Assembly (NCBI GenBank): GCA_037355855.1
Contig: CM074759.1
Location: forward strand, 6,448,001-6,512,000
Reading direction: 5' to 3'
Source: Pseudo-nitzschia pungens
Lineage: Eukaryota; Bacillariophyta; Bacillariophyceae; Bacillariales; Bacillariaceae
DNA: 64,000 bases
In this document: positions 21,433 to 31,189 of the stretch, piece after piece
How positions within the stretch are numbered: the stretch's first letter is position 1
Layout: every line of letters begins with the position of its first letter
The notes under the pieces: model-generated
What the model was told of the DNA's origin: nothing
The model's input: the letters and a program-made list of their open reading frames with translations, nothing else
The model's database searches: none
Program-made: the position numbers and the translations under genes

Positions 21433-22872
21433 ATGGCGTCTAAAGGAACCAAACTGAAACCCTTCAACATCACACGGGAGGACTGGCTGGAAGACGCCAC
21501 CACCGTAAAGATGAATGTAGACAGCGAACAAGGTGGAATCGCATTCAGCGACTACCTGAAGGTTCTCAATGGTACTGAAAGACCAGAACTCTTCCTTATC
21601 TGGAAGAGAGACTTTGACCAGAAAATTGCTGGCAATGACAAACTCAACGGAGACCAGAAATTGGAGGTTCTACAGAGAATTCTCTCTACTGAGGCACTCG
21701 GACTTGTCCAGCGAACGCTCGCTCGGACCTACTTGGCCGAACCAACCCACAAGGTCCATCACACCAGACACGTACAGAAAAAGATCCAAGAGATCGAGCA
21801 AAGGGACCAAGCAAACATACTACTATCAATGGGGCAAGACGCCACCGAAACTCCCACGGGAGCCTCCAAGGAGACGGCAAAGGAGAAACCTCCAAACGCC
21901 GACAAAACCGACACAGCCACGGCGAGATCGGACAAAGAATCGGAGACCGACAACCTCGAGTCTCCAATCCCAAAGAAGAAGGTCGCAAGCGCCCTCATCC
22001 AGTACTACCAATCCCAGGAGTACAGAAAGGATGTCATCGAGGAATGCATGCATGCCCTCAAGCTCAAAATCTTTGGCAATGACCAACACGGCAAGCGCTC
22101 GTATATCGTCCTCCGCCGATTCATGCGAGGCATGCGCGTGGACCTCAAACATGGCATTAGAGCCTGGGCCAATCGAATGGCCGAACTCCAAAGCTACCTC
22201 CCAGAATGCCTCTGGGAATGTGGCAGTGACCAAATGGAAACACCAAGAAGTTTCACCCAAGGAGAAATGAAGGAAATCTTGGATTCCAACATGACCCACT
22301 CCCAACGCGAGAAGCTGGAGCACATTAGTTGGGACCTCTACACCCACTCCTTTAACACCACTATCGACAAGCTCGAAAACCTGGAAATCACCATCCGGAA
22401 GGAAGCAGTAATGCAACAACGCATCACCGACCTCGAAAAGCAGACCGGTGTCACCAAGAAGACCTCCAAGGCCGCATCTGGGGGAGGAACCCACCACGGG
22501 AAATCCCCTGGCAAAAAGAAGCGCCCTGTGGACAACAGCAACAAACAGCTATGCAAGACCTGTGGCAAGGTCCATGCCGGCAAATGCTGGAAACTAACCG
22601 GTGGTCCCCACAAGAAGGGGAAGTTCGACCGGGAAACCATCAACCTGCTCAAGGAGCACTTTGTGGCAAAAGAACAAGACTCGGACAACGAGCAACACTC
22701 CAAACCCCACTGGGGAAGGAACTTATCAAACCACGAGTACTCTTATGTACTGGCCACGGCCCAAGCTGACCACGAAGTCTCCGATGACGAGATCGACATC
22801 TCCGAACGGGAACTCAAAGAGTACAGAAGAAAGTACAGAAAGACCTTTAAAAAGAAAGGATCCCACAACTGA
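21433..22872 (+). CDS. gag: retrotransposon Gag polyprotein
   Basis: 479 residues from ATG 21433. A conserved helical N-terminal part (FSDYLKVLNGTERPELF, IWKRDFDQKIAGNDKL) also occurs in the relic copy at 30512. It is followed by a charged linker and a zinc-knuckle-like CKTCGKVHAGKC near residues 375-386, then an acidic/basic tail. It would assemble the virus-like particle and bind element RNA. It ends in TGA at 22870-22872, directly followed by the pol ATG in the same frame. Leader of about 775 nt upstream. Confidence 0.9.
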   Translation: MASKGTKLKPFNITREDWLEDATTVKMNVDSEQGGIAFSDYLKVLNGTERPELFLIWKRDFDQKIAGNDKLNGDQKLEVLQRILSTEALGLVQRTLARTYLAEPTHKVHHTRHVQKKIQEIEQRDQANILLSMGQDATETPTGASKETAKEKPPNADKTDTATARSDKESETDNLESPIPKKKVASALIQYYQSQEYRKDVIEECMHALKLKIFGNDQHGKRSYIVLRRFMRGMRVDLKHGIRAWANRMAELQSYLPECLWECGSDQMETPRSFTQGEMKEILDSNMTHSQREKLEHISWDLYTHSFNTTIDKLENLEITIRKEAVMQQRITDLEKQTGVTKKTSKAASGGGTHHGKSPGKKKRPVDNSNKQLCKTCGKVHAGKCWKLTGGPHKKGKFDRETINLLKEHFVAKEQDSDNEQHSKPHWGRNLSNHEYSYVLATAQADHEVSDDEIDISERELKEYRRKYRKTFKKKGSHN

Positions 22873-25800
22873 ATGGCCAATACCATCCACACCGGACCAC
22901 GCATAATCAATCGATTTGCGGACGTCTGTGTGGAGGTATTGGACCATAAAGGAAGGGGGAGGATGCTCCGGGGCCTACTGGACTCAGGTTGCTCCAAGTC
23001 CATAATTCTAAGGCAATTTGTCGACCGAAGTCAACTAACGAACCGAGACCACAGATCTGTCACCTATAATACCTATGGGGGCAAGTTCCGAACCAAGTCT
23101 GCGGCTTCAGTGGGACTGAGGTTGATAGAATTTTCAAACTCCAAGACCATCAAATGGACCTTCCAAGTGGATGAATATCATCACCATGAGGAGGTGCCCT
23201 ACGACATGATCATAGGATCCGACATGATGGCACAACTGGGACTGGATATAAAATACAGCTCCCGAACCATCGAATGGCAGGGTGACTCCATCCCCATGAA
23301 GGGAATGGGGGAACTTACTGACCCGGACAAATGTGAGGCAGTATTCTTTGCCAACACACAAAGTCCGATCCTCCAACAGGAGGAAGAGAGGCAAGCCAAA
23401 ATCTTGGACGCAGACTACTCCAAAGTTGATATAGACGCCATGGTCAATGACCTGGAGATTACGGACGCGTCCAAGGAAGCCTTGAAGAAAACACTGAAGA
23501 AATTCCCAACACTCTTTGGAGGAGGGTTGGGTCTACTCAAAAATATAGAACCGGTGTCCATTGAGCTCCAACCAGGAGTCAAACCGGTCCGGCAGAGGTA
23601 CTACTCTGTGCCCCATGCCTTTGAACAAGCACTTCGAAAGGAGATCACCAGGCTCTGTGAGATTGGAGTCCTGGAGAAACTCCCCCACGATGATGACTCA
23701 CCGTGGGCATCCCCTACCTTCTGCCAACCAAAGAAGACAGGCGATATCCGAGTCCTCACAGACTTCCGGAAAATGAACGCCGCCATCCAGAGGAAACCAT
23801 TCCCACTGCCACGAATAGGGGAAACAATCCAACGACTACAGAAGTTCCAATCAGCTACGGCGCTGGACTTGTCCCAAGGATACTATACCATCCCCATCTG
23901 CAAAGAGAGCCAGAAAATCTGCTCCACCATCCTGCCGTGGGGAAAGTATGCCTACAAGAGACTAGCAATGGGGATTGCCTGCGCTCCTGACATATTCCAG
24001 TCAGTAATGATGAACCTACTAGGGGACCTGGACTACGTCCTTGTCTATATTGATGATATCCTGATCATTCAACGAGAGGGAGAATCCGAACAGGATCACC
24101 TCAACAAAATCGATACAGTCCTACAGAGACTGGATGATGCCGGCTTCCGAGCCAACCTCAGAAAATCCTTCTTCATGCAAAAAGAAGTGGAGTATTTGGG
24201 GTTTCTACTAACAACAGAGGGCATTCAACCCCAGCCAAAGAAACTGGAGGCGATGAAGCGCCTGGAACCCCCCAAGAACACCAAGCAACTCAAGATGTTC
24301 CTTGGGATGGTCAACTTTTACAGGGACATGTGGAAGCGCCGCTCCCACATCCTGGCCCCCCTCAACAAGCTTGCAGGGAAAAAGGGAAAACTGAACTGGT
24401 ACTGGGGCCCAGCAGAGCAGAAAGCTTTCATGGAGGCGAAGAGGATGCTCGCAGATGAAGCGAAACTCGCATTCCCGGATTTTACGAAACCATTTCACCT
24501 CTACTCAGACGCCAGTGACAGGCAACTGGGAGCAACCGTATGTCAAGATGGCAAACCCCTTGGTTTCTACACAAGGAAACTGAACTCAGCGCAGCTCAAC
24601 TACACTGTCGGGGAAAAAGAACTCCTTGGTATAGTGGAGGGCTTGAAAGCGTTTGAGGGAATCCTACGAGGACAAGATGTAATTATTCACACAGACCACC
24701 TTAACCTGCTCTATCAGCAGATGCCCACCCAAAGGATGGTCCGATGGAGACTCCTCATGGAGGAGTTCCACCCCGTAGTCAAGCACATTGCTGGCAAAGA
24801 CAACGATGCAGCAGACGCGTTGTCCCGACTGGACATCACAGATGACCCAGCGGACACAGTGGAATGGCTACCACCAAATAAGCCCCTCACCTACGCGGAT
24901 GAGGAAGAGCACCTCCGGCAACTCCTATTCCCACTTGGAGAAGCGCCGGAAGAATTCCAGGGCAATAGTGCATTCCCACTTGCCCCGGACATGATTCAGT
25001 TCTACCAGCAACAGGACACAGGAATCGTGAATGCTCTGGAAAAAGACAACCGCCTAACCACCAAAAATGTGGAAGGTTACAGTCTAATCCACAAGGAAGG
25101 GAAGATTCTGATCCCGGACAAACTCAAGGATAGAGTTATGGAATGGTACCACAGCATGTTGGTCCATCCCGGAGAAAAGAGAATGGAACAGAGCATACGC
25201 TCAGTGTTCACCTGGAAAGGCCTACGGAAGGACGTTCAGGACCTCTGCAAACACTGCCACACGTGTCAGATGTTTAAGAAGAGTGGCCGGAAGAAGTATG
25301 GACTACTACCGGAAAAAGCAGCTGAGGTCACCAAATGGCAGAGGGTCAATGTGGACCTCTGGGGACCTGCAACTGTCCACAACAAAAATGGTAAAGACTA
25401 CCAAATCCATGTCCTCACCATGGTGGACCCAGTGACCGGATGGTTTGAACTGGCTCACCTGAAGGACTCCCCAAATGCAGCAGAAACTCAACGATTGTTG
25501 GACAGTACCTGGCTGGCAAGATATCCGCGCCCAAAGGAAATTGGCTTTGATGGCGGAAGTGAGTTCAAAGCAGAGTTCCAAGAGCTCTGCGAGAACATGG
25601 GGATGAAAAGAAAGCCCAGTGGGGCTTGGAACCCACAATCCAACTCGGTGTTGGAAAGGATCCATCAGGTATTAAAGGACTGTCTGTTGTCCTTCAACCT
25701 GGAAAACAGGGACCTCCACGAGGAGGACCCTTTTGAGGAATTCACCACCAAGGCAGCATATGCTATCAGAAGCGCCATCCATACCACCCTGGGGTACTCC

Positions 25801-26142
25801 CCAGCGCAACTGGTGTTTGGTCGAGACATGTTCATGCCGGTGAACTTCCCAGTGGATTGGGAAGCAATCCAAGCAAGGAAGCAGAAAAGCATCCACAAGA
25901 GCAACATCAGGGAAAACCAGAAGAGGATCCCCCATGTCTATAAAGAAGGAGACTATGTCACCCTGGAAAGGAAGGGCATTATTCCAAAACTATCCTTCCC
26001 ACGGCAAGGACCTTACAAGGTGCTCAAGGCCCATGATAATGGAACTGTAACTATTGAAACTGCTCCTTTTGTAACTGACCGGGTTAACATCAGGAGAGTC
26101 CATCCCTATTATTGCAGGGATAGCCCTGAACCAGAGAAGTAA
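22873..26142 (+). CDS. pol: retrotransposon Pol polyprotein (protease, RT, RNase H, integrase)
   Basis: 1089 residues. Aspartic protease with LLDSGCSKSII (about residues 36-46); reverse transcriptase with LTDFRKMN, LDLSQGYY and the catalytic YIDD (about 391-394); RNase H with YSDAS (about 544) and HTDHLNL (about 606); integrase with an H...H...CxxC zinc domain (about 760-800, CKHCHTC) and a D,D-35-E type core (VDLWGP, FDGGSEF, SVLERIH). No chromodomain is seen after the integrase. Frame equals that of gag and only one TGA separates them, so it is made either by stop readthrough or by reinitiation at the adjacent ATG. All catalytic motifs are intact. Confidence 0.93.
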   Translation: MANTIHTGPRIINRFADVCVEVLDHKGRGRMLRGLLDSGCSKSIILRQFVDRSQLTNRDHRSVTYNTYGGKFRTKSAASVGLRLIEFSNSKTIKWTFQVDEYHHHEEVPYDMIIGSDMMAQLGLDIKYSSRTIEWQGDSIPMKGMGELTDPDKCEAVFFANTQSPILQQEEERQAKILDADYSKVDIDAMVNDLEITDASKEALKKTLKKFPTLFGGGLGLLKNIEPVSIELQPGVKPVRQRYYSVPHAFEQALRKEITRLCEIGVLEKLPHDDDSPWASPTFCQPKKTGDIRVLTDFRKMNAAIQRKPFPLPRIGETIQRLQKFQSATALDLSQGYYTIPICKESQKICSTILPWGKYAYKRLAMGIACAPDIFQSVMMNLLGDLDYVLVYIDDILIIQREGESEQDHLNKIDTVLQRLDDAGFRANLRKSFFMQKEVEYLGFLLTTEGIQPQPKKLEAMKRLEPPKNTKQLKMFLGMVNFYRDMWKRRSHILAPLNKLAGKKGKLNWYWGPAEQKAFMEAKRMLADEAKLAFPDFTKPFHLYSDASDRQLGATVCQDGKPLGFYTRKLNSAQLNYTVGEKELLGIVEGLKAFEGILRGQDVIIHTDHLNLLYQQMPTQRMVRWRLLMEEFHPVVKHIAGKDNDAADALSRLDITDDPADTVEWLPPNKPLTYADEEEHLRQLLFPLGEAPEEFQGNSAFPLAPDMIQFYQQQDTGIVNALEKDNRLTTKNVEGYSLIHKEGKILIPDKLKDRVMEWYHSMLVHPGEKRMEQSIRSVFTWKGLRKDVQDLCKHCHTCQMFKKSGRKKYGLLPEKAAEVTKWQRVNVDLWGPATVHNKNGKDYQIHVLTMVDPVTGWFELAHLKDSPNAAETQRLLDSTWLARYPRPKEIGFDGGSEFKAEFQELCENMGMKRKPSGAWNPQSNSVLERIHQVLKDCLLSFNLENRDLHEEDPFEEFTTKAAYAIRSAIHTTLGYSPAQLVFGRDMFMPVNFPVDWEAIQARKQKSIHKSNIRENQKRIPHVYKEGDYVTLERKGIIPKLSFPRQGPYKVLKAHDNGTVTIETAPFVTDRVNIRRVHPYYCRDSPEPEK

Positions 26143-26166
26143 TTGTTACAGTACCATGGAGGAGCA

Positions 26167-26351
26167 TGCCGTGCACCGGAATACAGTCACGAGTCTACTC
26201 GGGACTGGATTAAGGTTGAGGATAAATTAGCGAGGCGTTGGAATCGCCGATTCCAAATGCCAATCGAAAGCAATAGCAATAGACTAATTGATAGAGCTCA
26301 CAATTTGCATATCACTACTATTCTAATCACTAGTAGACCCGGGGTATGGCA
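26167..26351 (+). repeat. 3' LTR of the gypsy element
   Basis: 185 bp, TG...CA ends, followed by AAAAT, the right copy of the target duplication. Confidence 0.93.
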
Positions 26352-26690
26352 AAAATACTGTAAAATCACATATCGGAATGAATCTGGCCAATCTTTGTGT
26401 GATTCCAGTGTGTATATTCCTCATACTGTGCCTGGGCAAGAGTATGCAAAAAGAAGTATTCAAAAATCACGGATGATATGGGTGTCACCACTGAATATTT
26501 AAAATATTTGGTCCACTACTGCGGAATTTACTAGAAAAAAGTACCAAATCAAATATCTGAACAAATCTGGCCAATAGTTGTATGATTCCAGTGTGAATAT
26601 TCCTCATACTGTGCATGGGCAAGAGTATGCAAAAAGAAGTATTCAAAAATCACCAATGGTATGGATGTCACCATTGAATAACTGAATAGA
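26352..26690. repeat. ~180-bp satellite, E1 part right of the gypsy
   Basis: About two units continuing the array of 19930-20472. The junction across the gypsy (CTAGAAAAT then ACTGTAAAATCACAT) restores a unit seen whole at 20283. Confidence 0.82.
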
Positions 26691-28035
26691 GCACTTAGTG
26701 ACATGTGCTTCGCAGCAAAAATATTGCTATTTCATTGTAAAAAGATATTGCCGGGGCAGGACTTTAACCAACCACACCACAGTGTTTGCATCCGACAGTG
26801 CCACTATTACTATCTCCTGCTTGTAGCATGGTTTTATCTCTAATTCATAATGCTACTACGATCTCGGGTAAGGCTCATCCTGTATAATATGTACCAACAG
26901 TAAGGTACCGTATCTCCACCTCCACCACTTCGCGCCAAAAGATTTGTACCAGTACTGTACGTACAGTATACACAGTACTCGTACATTGCTGTCATTTTTT
27001 CCAGTCAGCCTGTACACACAGTACCGTAAAGCACGTAATAAAGCACTAAAGCACTACGTCACAGTGGCAGATCGATTTTCCGCCCCACATCTCCCCCTTC
27101 CGATGTGTCATAATTTTCATTTTCATTTTCATTTTCGTTTCAATTCTTGCATCGGAATATTCTGGCCGGTCCAGTTTAACCTAGCCATCAGGCACCGGGA
27201 CCATCTCTTTTGAAAAAGACACACGCTGTGGGGAGCTTGAGAACGGCCGCTCTTGCTTCCTGCTCTGTTGTCCGATTCATATCACGGAGGTCGGGTGTGT
27301 TGAAGTCCTGGAACTACCTGGCTTACCCAGATATACGACGTACTGATATTGAAAACAACGAAAAGGAAGACGAAAATCACCACCGATTGGTGCGGAGACG
27401 GACGACGACGACGACGACGAAGGTACGATCGCTCCAGAGAGGGACGACGGGGGTACGGTCGCTACGATCGCTTCTAACAGGATGTTTGTTGTTATTTTTA
27501 CTTTCGTCTTGCCATAGGGGAACGACGGCAACGACAAAGAGGAAGGTACGATCGCTTCGGACAGGGACGACGGCGGGTACGATCGCTTCGGACAGGGACG
27601 ATCGGGTACGACGAATGACGAACGACGACGAACGGTACGATCGCTCCAGAGAGGGCCGACGAGGGTACGGTCGCTACGATCGCTTCTAACAGGATGTTTG
27701 TTGTTATTTTTACTTTCGTCTTTCCATAGGGGAACGACGGCAACGATCGGGTACGACGACGAACGACGACGACAACGAAGGTACGGGCCGACGGGGGTAC
27801 GATCGCTCCAGAGAGGGCCGACGGGGGTACGATCGCTTCGAACGTGTCTAACAGGAGTTTGGATTGCTGAAGAGGAGAACGACCAATACAATTGTTGAAG
27901 AGGGGAACGACGGATACGATTGCTGAAGAGGGGAACGACCAATACGATTGCTGAAGAGGGGAACGACCGATACAATCGCTGACAAGGAAAGACAACCCCA
28001 ACGACAAGGAAAGACGGCGATAGTTCTTTAACAAT
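26691..28035. repeat. E1 unique block and CGACGA/GTACGATCGC duplications
   Basis: The part 26700-27200 is unique apart from E2 (inverse near 40180-40690). From 27390 to 28030 blocks with GGTACGATCGCT and GGGACGACGG repeat, including a direct duplication of the stretch with AACAGGATGTTTGTTGTTAT (27476 and 27688). Open frames in all directions are low complexity. No gene supported. Confidence 0.6.
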
Positions 28036-28039
28036 ATTC

Positions 28040-29470
28040 TCGTGTATTATCCCCCCTGTATTATCGACGCGTTGCTGCTTGCTGTCCCCCCTGTATTGTT
28101 GACGCGTTGGTTGCTGCTTGCTGTCCCCCCCCTGTATTATCGACGCGTTTATATTATCGACTCGTTTATATTATTGACGCGTTGCTGCTGCTTGCTGTCC
28201 CCCCCTGTATTATCGACGCGTTGCTGCTGCTTGCTGTCCCCCCTGTATTATCGACGCGTTGCTGCTGTTTGCTGTCCCCCCGTGTATTATCGACGCGTTG
28301 CTCCTGCTTGCTGTTGCCCCCTGTATTATCGACGCGTTGCTGCTGCTTGCTGTCCCCCCTCTATATTATCGACGCGTTGCTGCTTGCTGTCCCCCCTCTG
28401 TATTGTCGACGCGTTGCTGCTTGCTGTCCCCCTGTATTATCGACGCGTTTGTACTATCGACGCGTTGCTGCTGCTTGCTGTCCCCCCTGTATTATCGACG
28501 CGTTTGTACTATCGACGCGTTGCTGCTGCTTGCTGTCCCCCCTGTATTATCGACGCGTTGCTGCTGCTTGCTGTCCCCCCTGTATTATCGACGCGTTGCT
28601 GCTTGCTGTCCCCCTGTATTATCGACGCGTTGCTGCTGCTTGCTGTCCCACATGTATTATCGACGCGTTGCTGCTTGCTGTCCCCCTGTATTATCGACGC
28701 GTTGCTGCTGCTTGCTGTCCCACCTGTATTATCGACGCGTTTGTATTATCGACGTGTTGCTGCTGCTTGCTGTCCCCCCACCTGTATTATCGACGCGTTG
28801 CTGCTTGCTGTCCCCCTCTATTATCGACGCGTTGCTGCAGCTTGCTGCTTGCTGTCCCCCCCCCTGTATTATCGACGCGTTCGTTGTTCTTTGCTGTTTG
28901 CTGTCCCCCCCCCCTTGTATTATCGACGCGTTGCTGCTTGCTGCTGCTTGCTGTCCCCCCTGTTTTCATTTTTTTTCTACATAAATCCCTGTACAATTTG
29001 TACTGGAAAATTGAATTTTTTGATTGGCTCATTCACTCAGCACCTCTATCTGCTTGCTGCTTGCTGTCCCTGTATTATCGACGCGTTGCTGCTTGCTGTT
29101 TGCTGTCCCCCCTGTATTATCGAAGTGTTGCTGCTGCTTGCTGTCCCCCCCCTGTATTATCGACGCGTTGCTGCTTGCTGCTGCTTGTTGTCCACCCCTG
29201 TATTATCGACGCGTTGCTGTTTGCTGTTTGCTGTCCCCCCTGTATTATCGACGCGTTGCTGCTGCTTGCTGTCCCCCCCCCTGTATTATCGACGCGTTGC
29301 TGCTGCTTGCTGTCCCCCCCCCTGTATTATCGACGTGTTGCTGCTGCTTGCTGTCCCCCCTGTATTATCGACGCGTTGCTCCTGCTTGCTGTCGCCCCCT
29401 GTATTATCGACGCGTTGCTGTTTGCTGTTTGCTGTCCCCCCCTGTATTATCGACGCGTTGCTGCTTGTAA
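28040..29470. repeat. ~38-bp GC-rich minisatellite in E1
   Basis: About 35 units of the type CTGTATTATCGACGCGTTGC followed by TGCTGCTTGCTGTCCCCC. Length varies by C-tract size, by CTG number and by deletion. The unit has no stop codon in any of the three forward frames, which explains the long overlapping open frames. The inverse array in E2 is at 37810-39490. Confidence 0.9.
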
Positions 29471-29810
29471 AAAAGGTTTACAATGGTGCGAGACATAATT
29501 TTTGTGTGATTGAAGTAAATTTGATTAAAAATTATTTGTTGTGTTGAGTCTAATGTGTCAAATGTGTAAAATGGAATGAAAATATGACGAGGGACTGAAT
29601 ATCAGGGTCTAGATCTGAACATTTGTCTCGGACCATTGGGGGAGTTGAGAAAAGGGAGAAATATGGTTGAGAATAATGGAAAAAAGTTGAGAATAATGGA
29701 AAAAAGGTTGTGAAATAAAAAATTGGGGTCGTGTTTTTTTTAGACAAGTCGCGATCCGGTCGCGATCTGGTCGCGATTGGTCGCGATGGGTCGCGAAACA
29801 GTTTTCGGAC

Positions 29811-31188
29811 GTACCGATCGGTCAAAAAGGAGCGACGAGACCAAAAGACTGCCAAAAATGGAGGCGCAAAGAAGCAAAACAGGGAGAAGGATATCCAGTG
29901 TCTGCAGCACTAAGGAAGACCGACCCCAGCACCAGCAGTTAGCACCATTAGATGGAGCAGCAGCAGCAACAGAGACACCTAAGGACCTAAACAGGACCAT
30001 GGTTGACAACAGAAATAATCGAAAAATACAGAAATATGTGCTGAAAAAGTGACACATAATCCAGTGAGTGGACTAATTGGACCAACACTGAGTGGGTGGA
30101 CAGACCGAAGAGGGTATGCAAACCAAAACCGAAATATACGGATATCCGGAAAGGTATATAACAAGTACCCAAACACCACTAATCCCACGGGAAAACTGGA
30201 AGTGGGACCGGCCCGGTGATTGCTTAATAGAGAAGCAACGCCAGAGAACCACGGGAATCAAATCCCACAAAATAAAAACAGAAACAACTCCAGGGAACCA
30301 CAGGATTCCTGGGAACTAAAGAGAGAAACAACTCCCACCACTGGACAAACCAGGGGGAAAAATCAGTTATAACACGAGTTATCATGAGAGCAATGAAAAT
30401 CGAGCAAGAAAAACTGGAGGAGCTGGAGCAATCATTCTTGCTCAGTTTCAACACAAAGCAACAAGATAACAGAAATAGTGTTAAAATTAATAGAAAACTG
30501 ATTAACCCACCATGGCGTCTAAAGGAACCAAACTGAAACCCTTCAACTTCACTCGAGAGGACTGGCCGGAGGATGCCACCACGGTGAAGATGAGTGTAGA
30601 CAGTGAGAAGGGTGGTGTTGCGTTCAGCGACTACCTGAAAGTCCTCACCGGCACTGAAAGACCGGAACTCTTCATTATCTGGAAGAGAGACTTTGACCAG
30701 AAGATTGCTGGCAATGACAAACTCCAAGGAGACTTGAAATTGGATGTCCTACAGCGGATTCTCGCCAATGAGGCACTATCCCTTGTCCAGAGGGCACTTG
30801 CCCGGTCCTACCATGCAGAATCGAAGCACAAAATACACAACAACAAACTGGTCCAGAAAAAGATCCACTAGATTGAAAAACGCAATCAAACAACCAACGT
30901 CAACGAACCTCCCTCTGGGACACCCAAGGAGGCGGCGAAGGAGAAATCCACCCCAGAAGCCGACAAAACCAAACCGACTGCTACAGCAAAATCGGATGAG
31001 GAAACAGAGCTGGAAGATTTCACAGCTCCAATTCCAAAGAAAAGCGTACCAACCGCCCTTACCCAGTACTACCAATCTGAGGAGTACAAGAAGGACGTCA
31101 TCGAGGAATGCATGCATGTCCTCAAGCTCAAAATCTTTGGCAATGACACGAATGGGAAGCGCTCATAGTACATCCTCCTTTGCAGATT
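29811..31188 (+). mobile_element. gypsy relic A: leader and truncated gag (right part)
   Basis: Continues the leader broken at 18311 (GTACCGATCGGTCAAAAAGG...). It is about 85-90% similar by eye to 20698-22140 of the intact element and ends near 31188 inside gag, where unrelated sequence begins. Confidence 0.85.
30512..31188 (+). pseudogene. truncated gag relic
   Basis: Starts MASKGTKLKPFNFTREDW like the intact gag. An in-frame TAG follows after 119 codons (30869-30871), another stop occurs near 31167, and the similarity stops about halfway through gag. Not functional. Confidence 0.88.
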
Positions 31189-31189
31189 A

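Larger units (their letters stand above)
20473..26351 (+). mobile_element. intact Ty3/gypsy-type LTR retrotransposon
   Basis: 5879 bp with identical-looking 185-bp LTRs (20473-20657 and 26167-26351), both starting TGCCGTGCAC and ending GGTATGGCA. The 5-bp duplication AAAAT is at 20468-20472 and 26352-26356. It inserted inside a 180-bp satellite unit of E1. It carries a ~775-nt leader, gag, and pol in PR-RT-RNaseH-IN order (gypsy order). A purine-rich ATGGAGGAG precedes the right LTR. A conventional tRNA primer site is not obvious after the left LTR. LTR identity and open frames suggest a recent insertion. Confidence 0.95.
18312..29810 (+). mobile_element. E1: satellite-bearing TIR element (interrupted by a gypsy insertion)
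   Basis: Starts GTCTGAAAACTGTTTCGCGA and ends with the inverse TCGCGAAACAGTTTTCGGAC; flanked by GTAC duplications. Without the nested gypsy it is about 5.6 kb. Order inside: end A with GGGGTCGCG words; a 22-bp GATC-rich minisatellite (18860-19330); a unique block (19320-19930); a ~180-bp satellite (split by the gypsy); a unique block (26700-27200); CGACGA-rich duplicated blocks (27390-28030); a ~38-bp minisatellite (28040-29470); and end B with GGTCGCGAT words. The same order is found inverted in E2. No transposase is visible, so it is probably non-autonomous. The superfamily is unknown. Confidence 0.85.

Noticed and set aside
22870..22872. Selenocysteine at the gag/pol TGA
   Set aside because: No Cys-equivalent position or SECIS support; ordinary readthrough or reinitiation is simpler.
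28042..29547. Long overlapping open frames (501 and 463 codons) of Cys/Leu-rich repeats
   Set aside because: All three forward frames are open because the tandem unit has no stop; the E2 array gives the same effect on the other strand. No start context or non-repeat domain.
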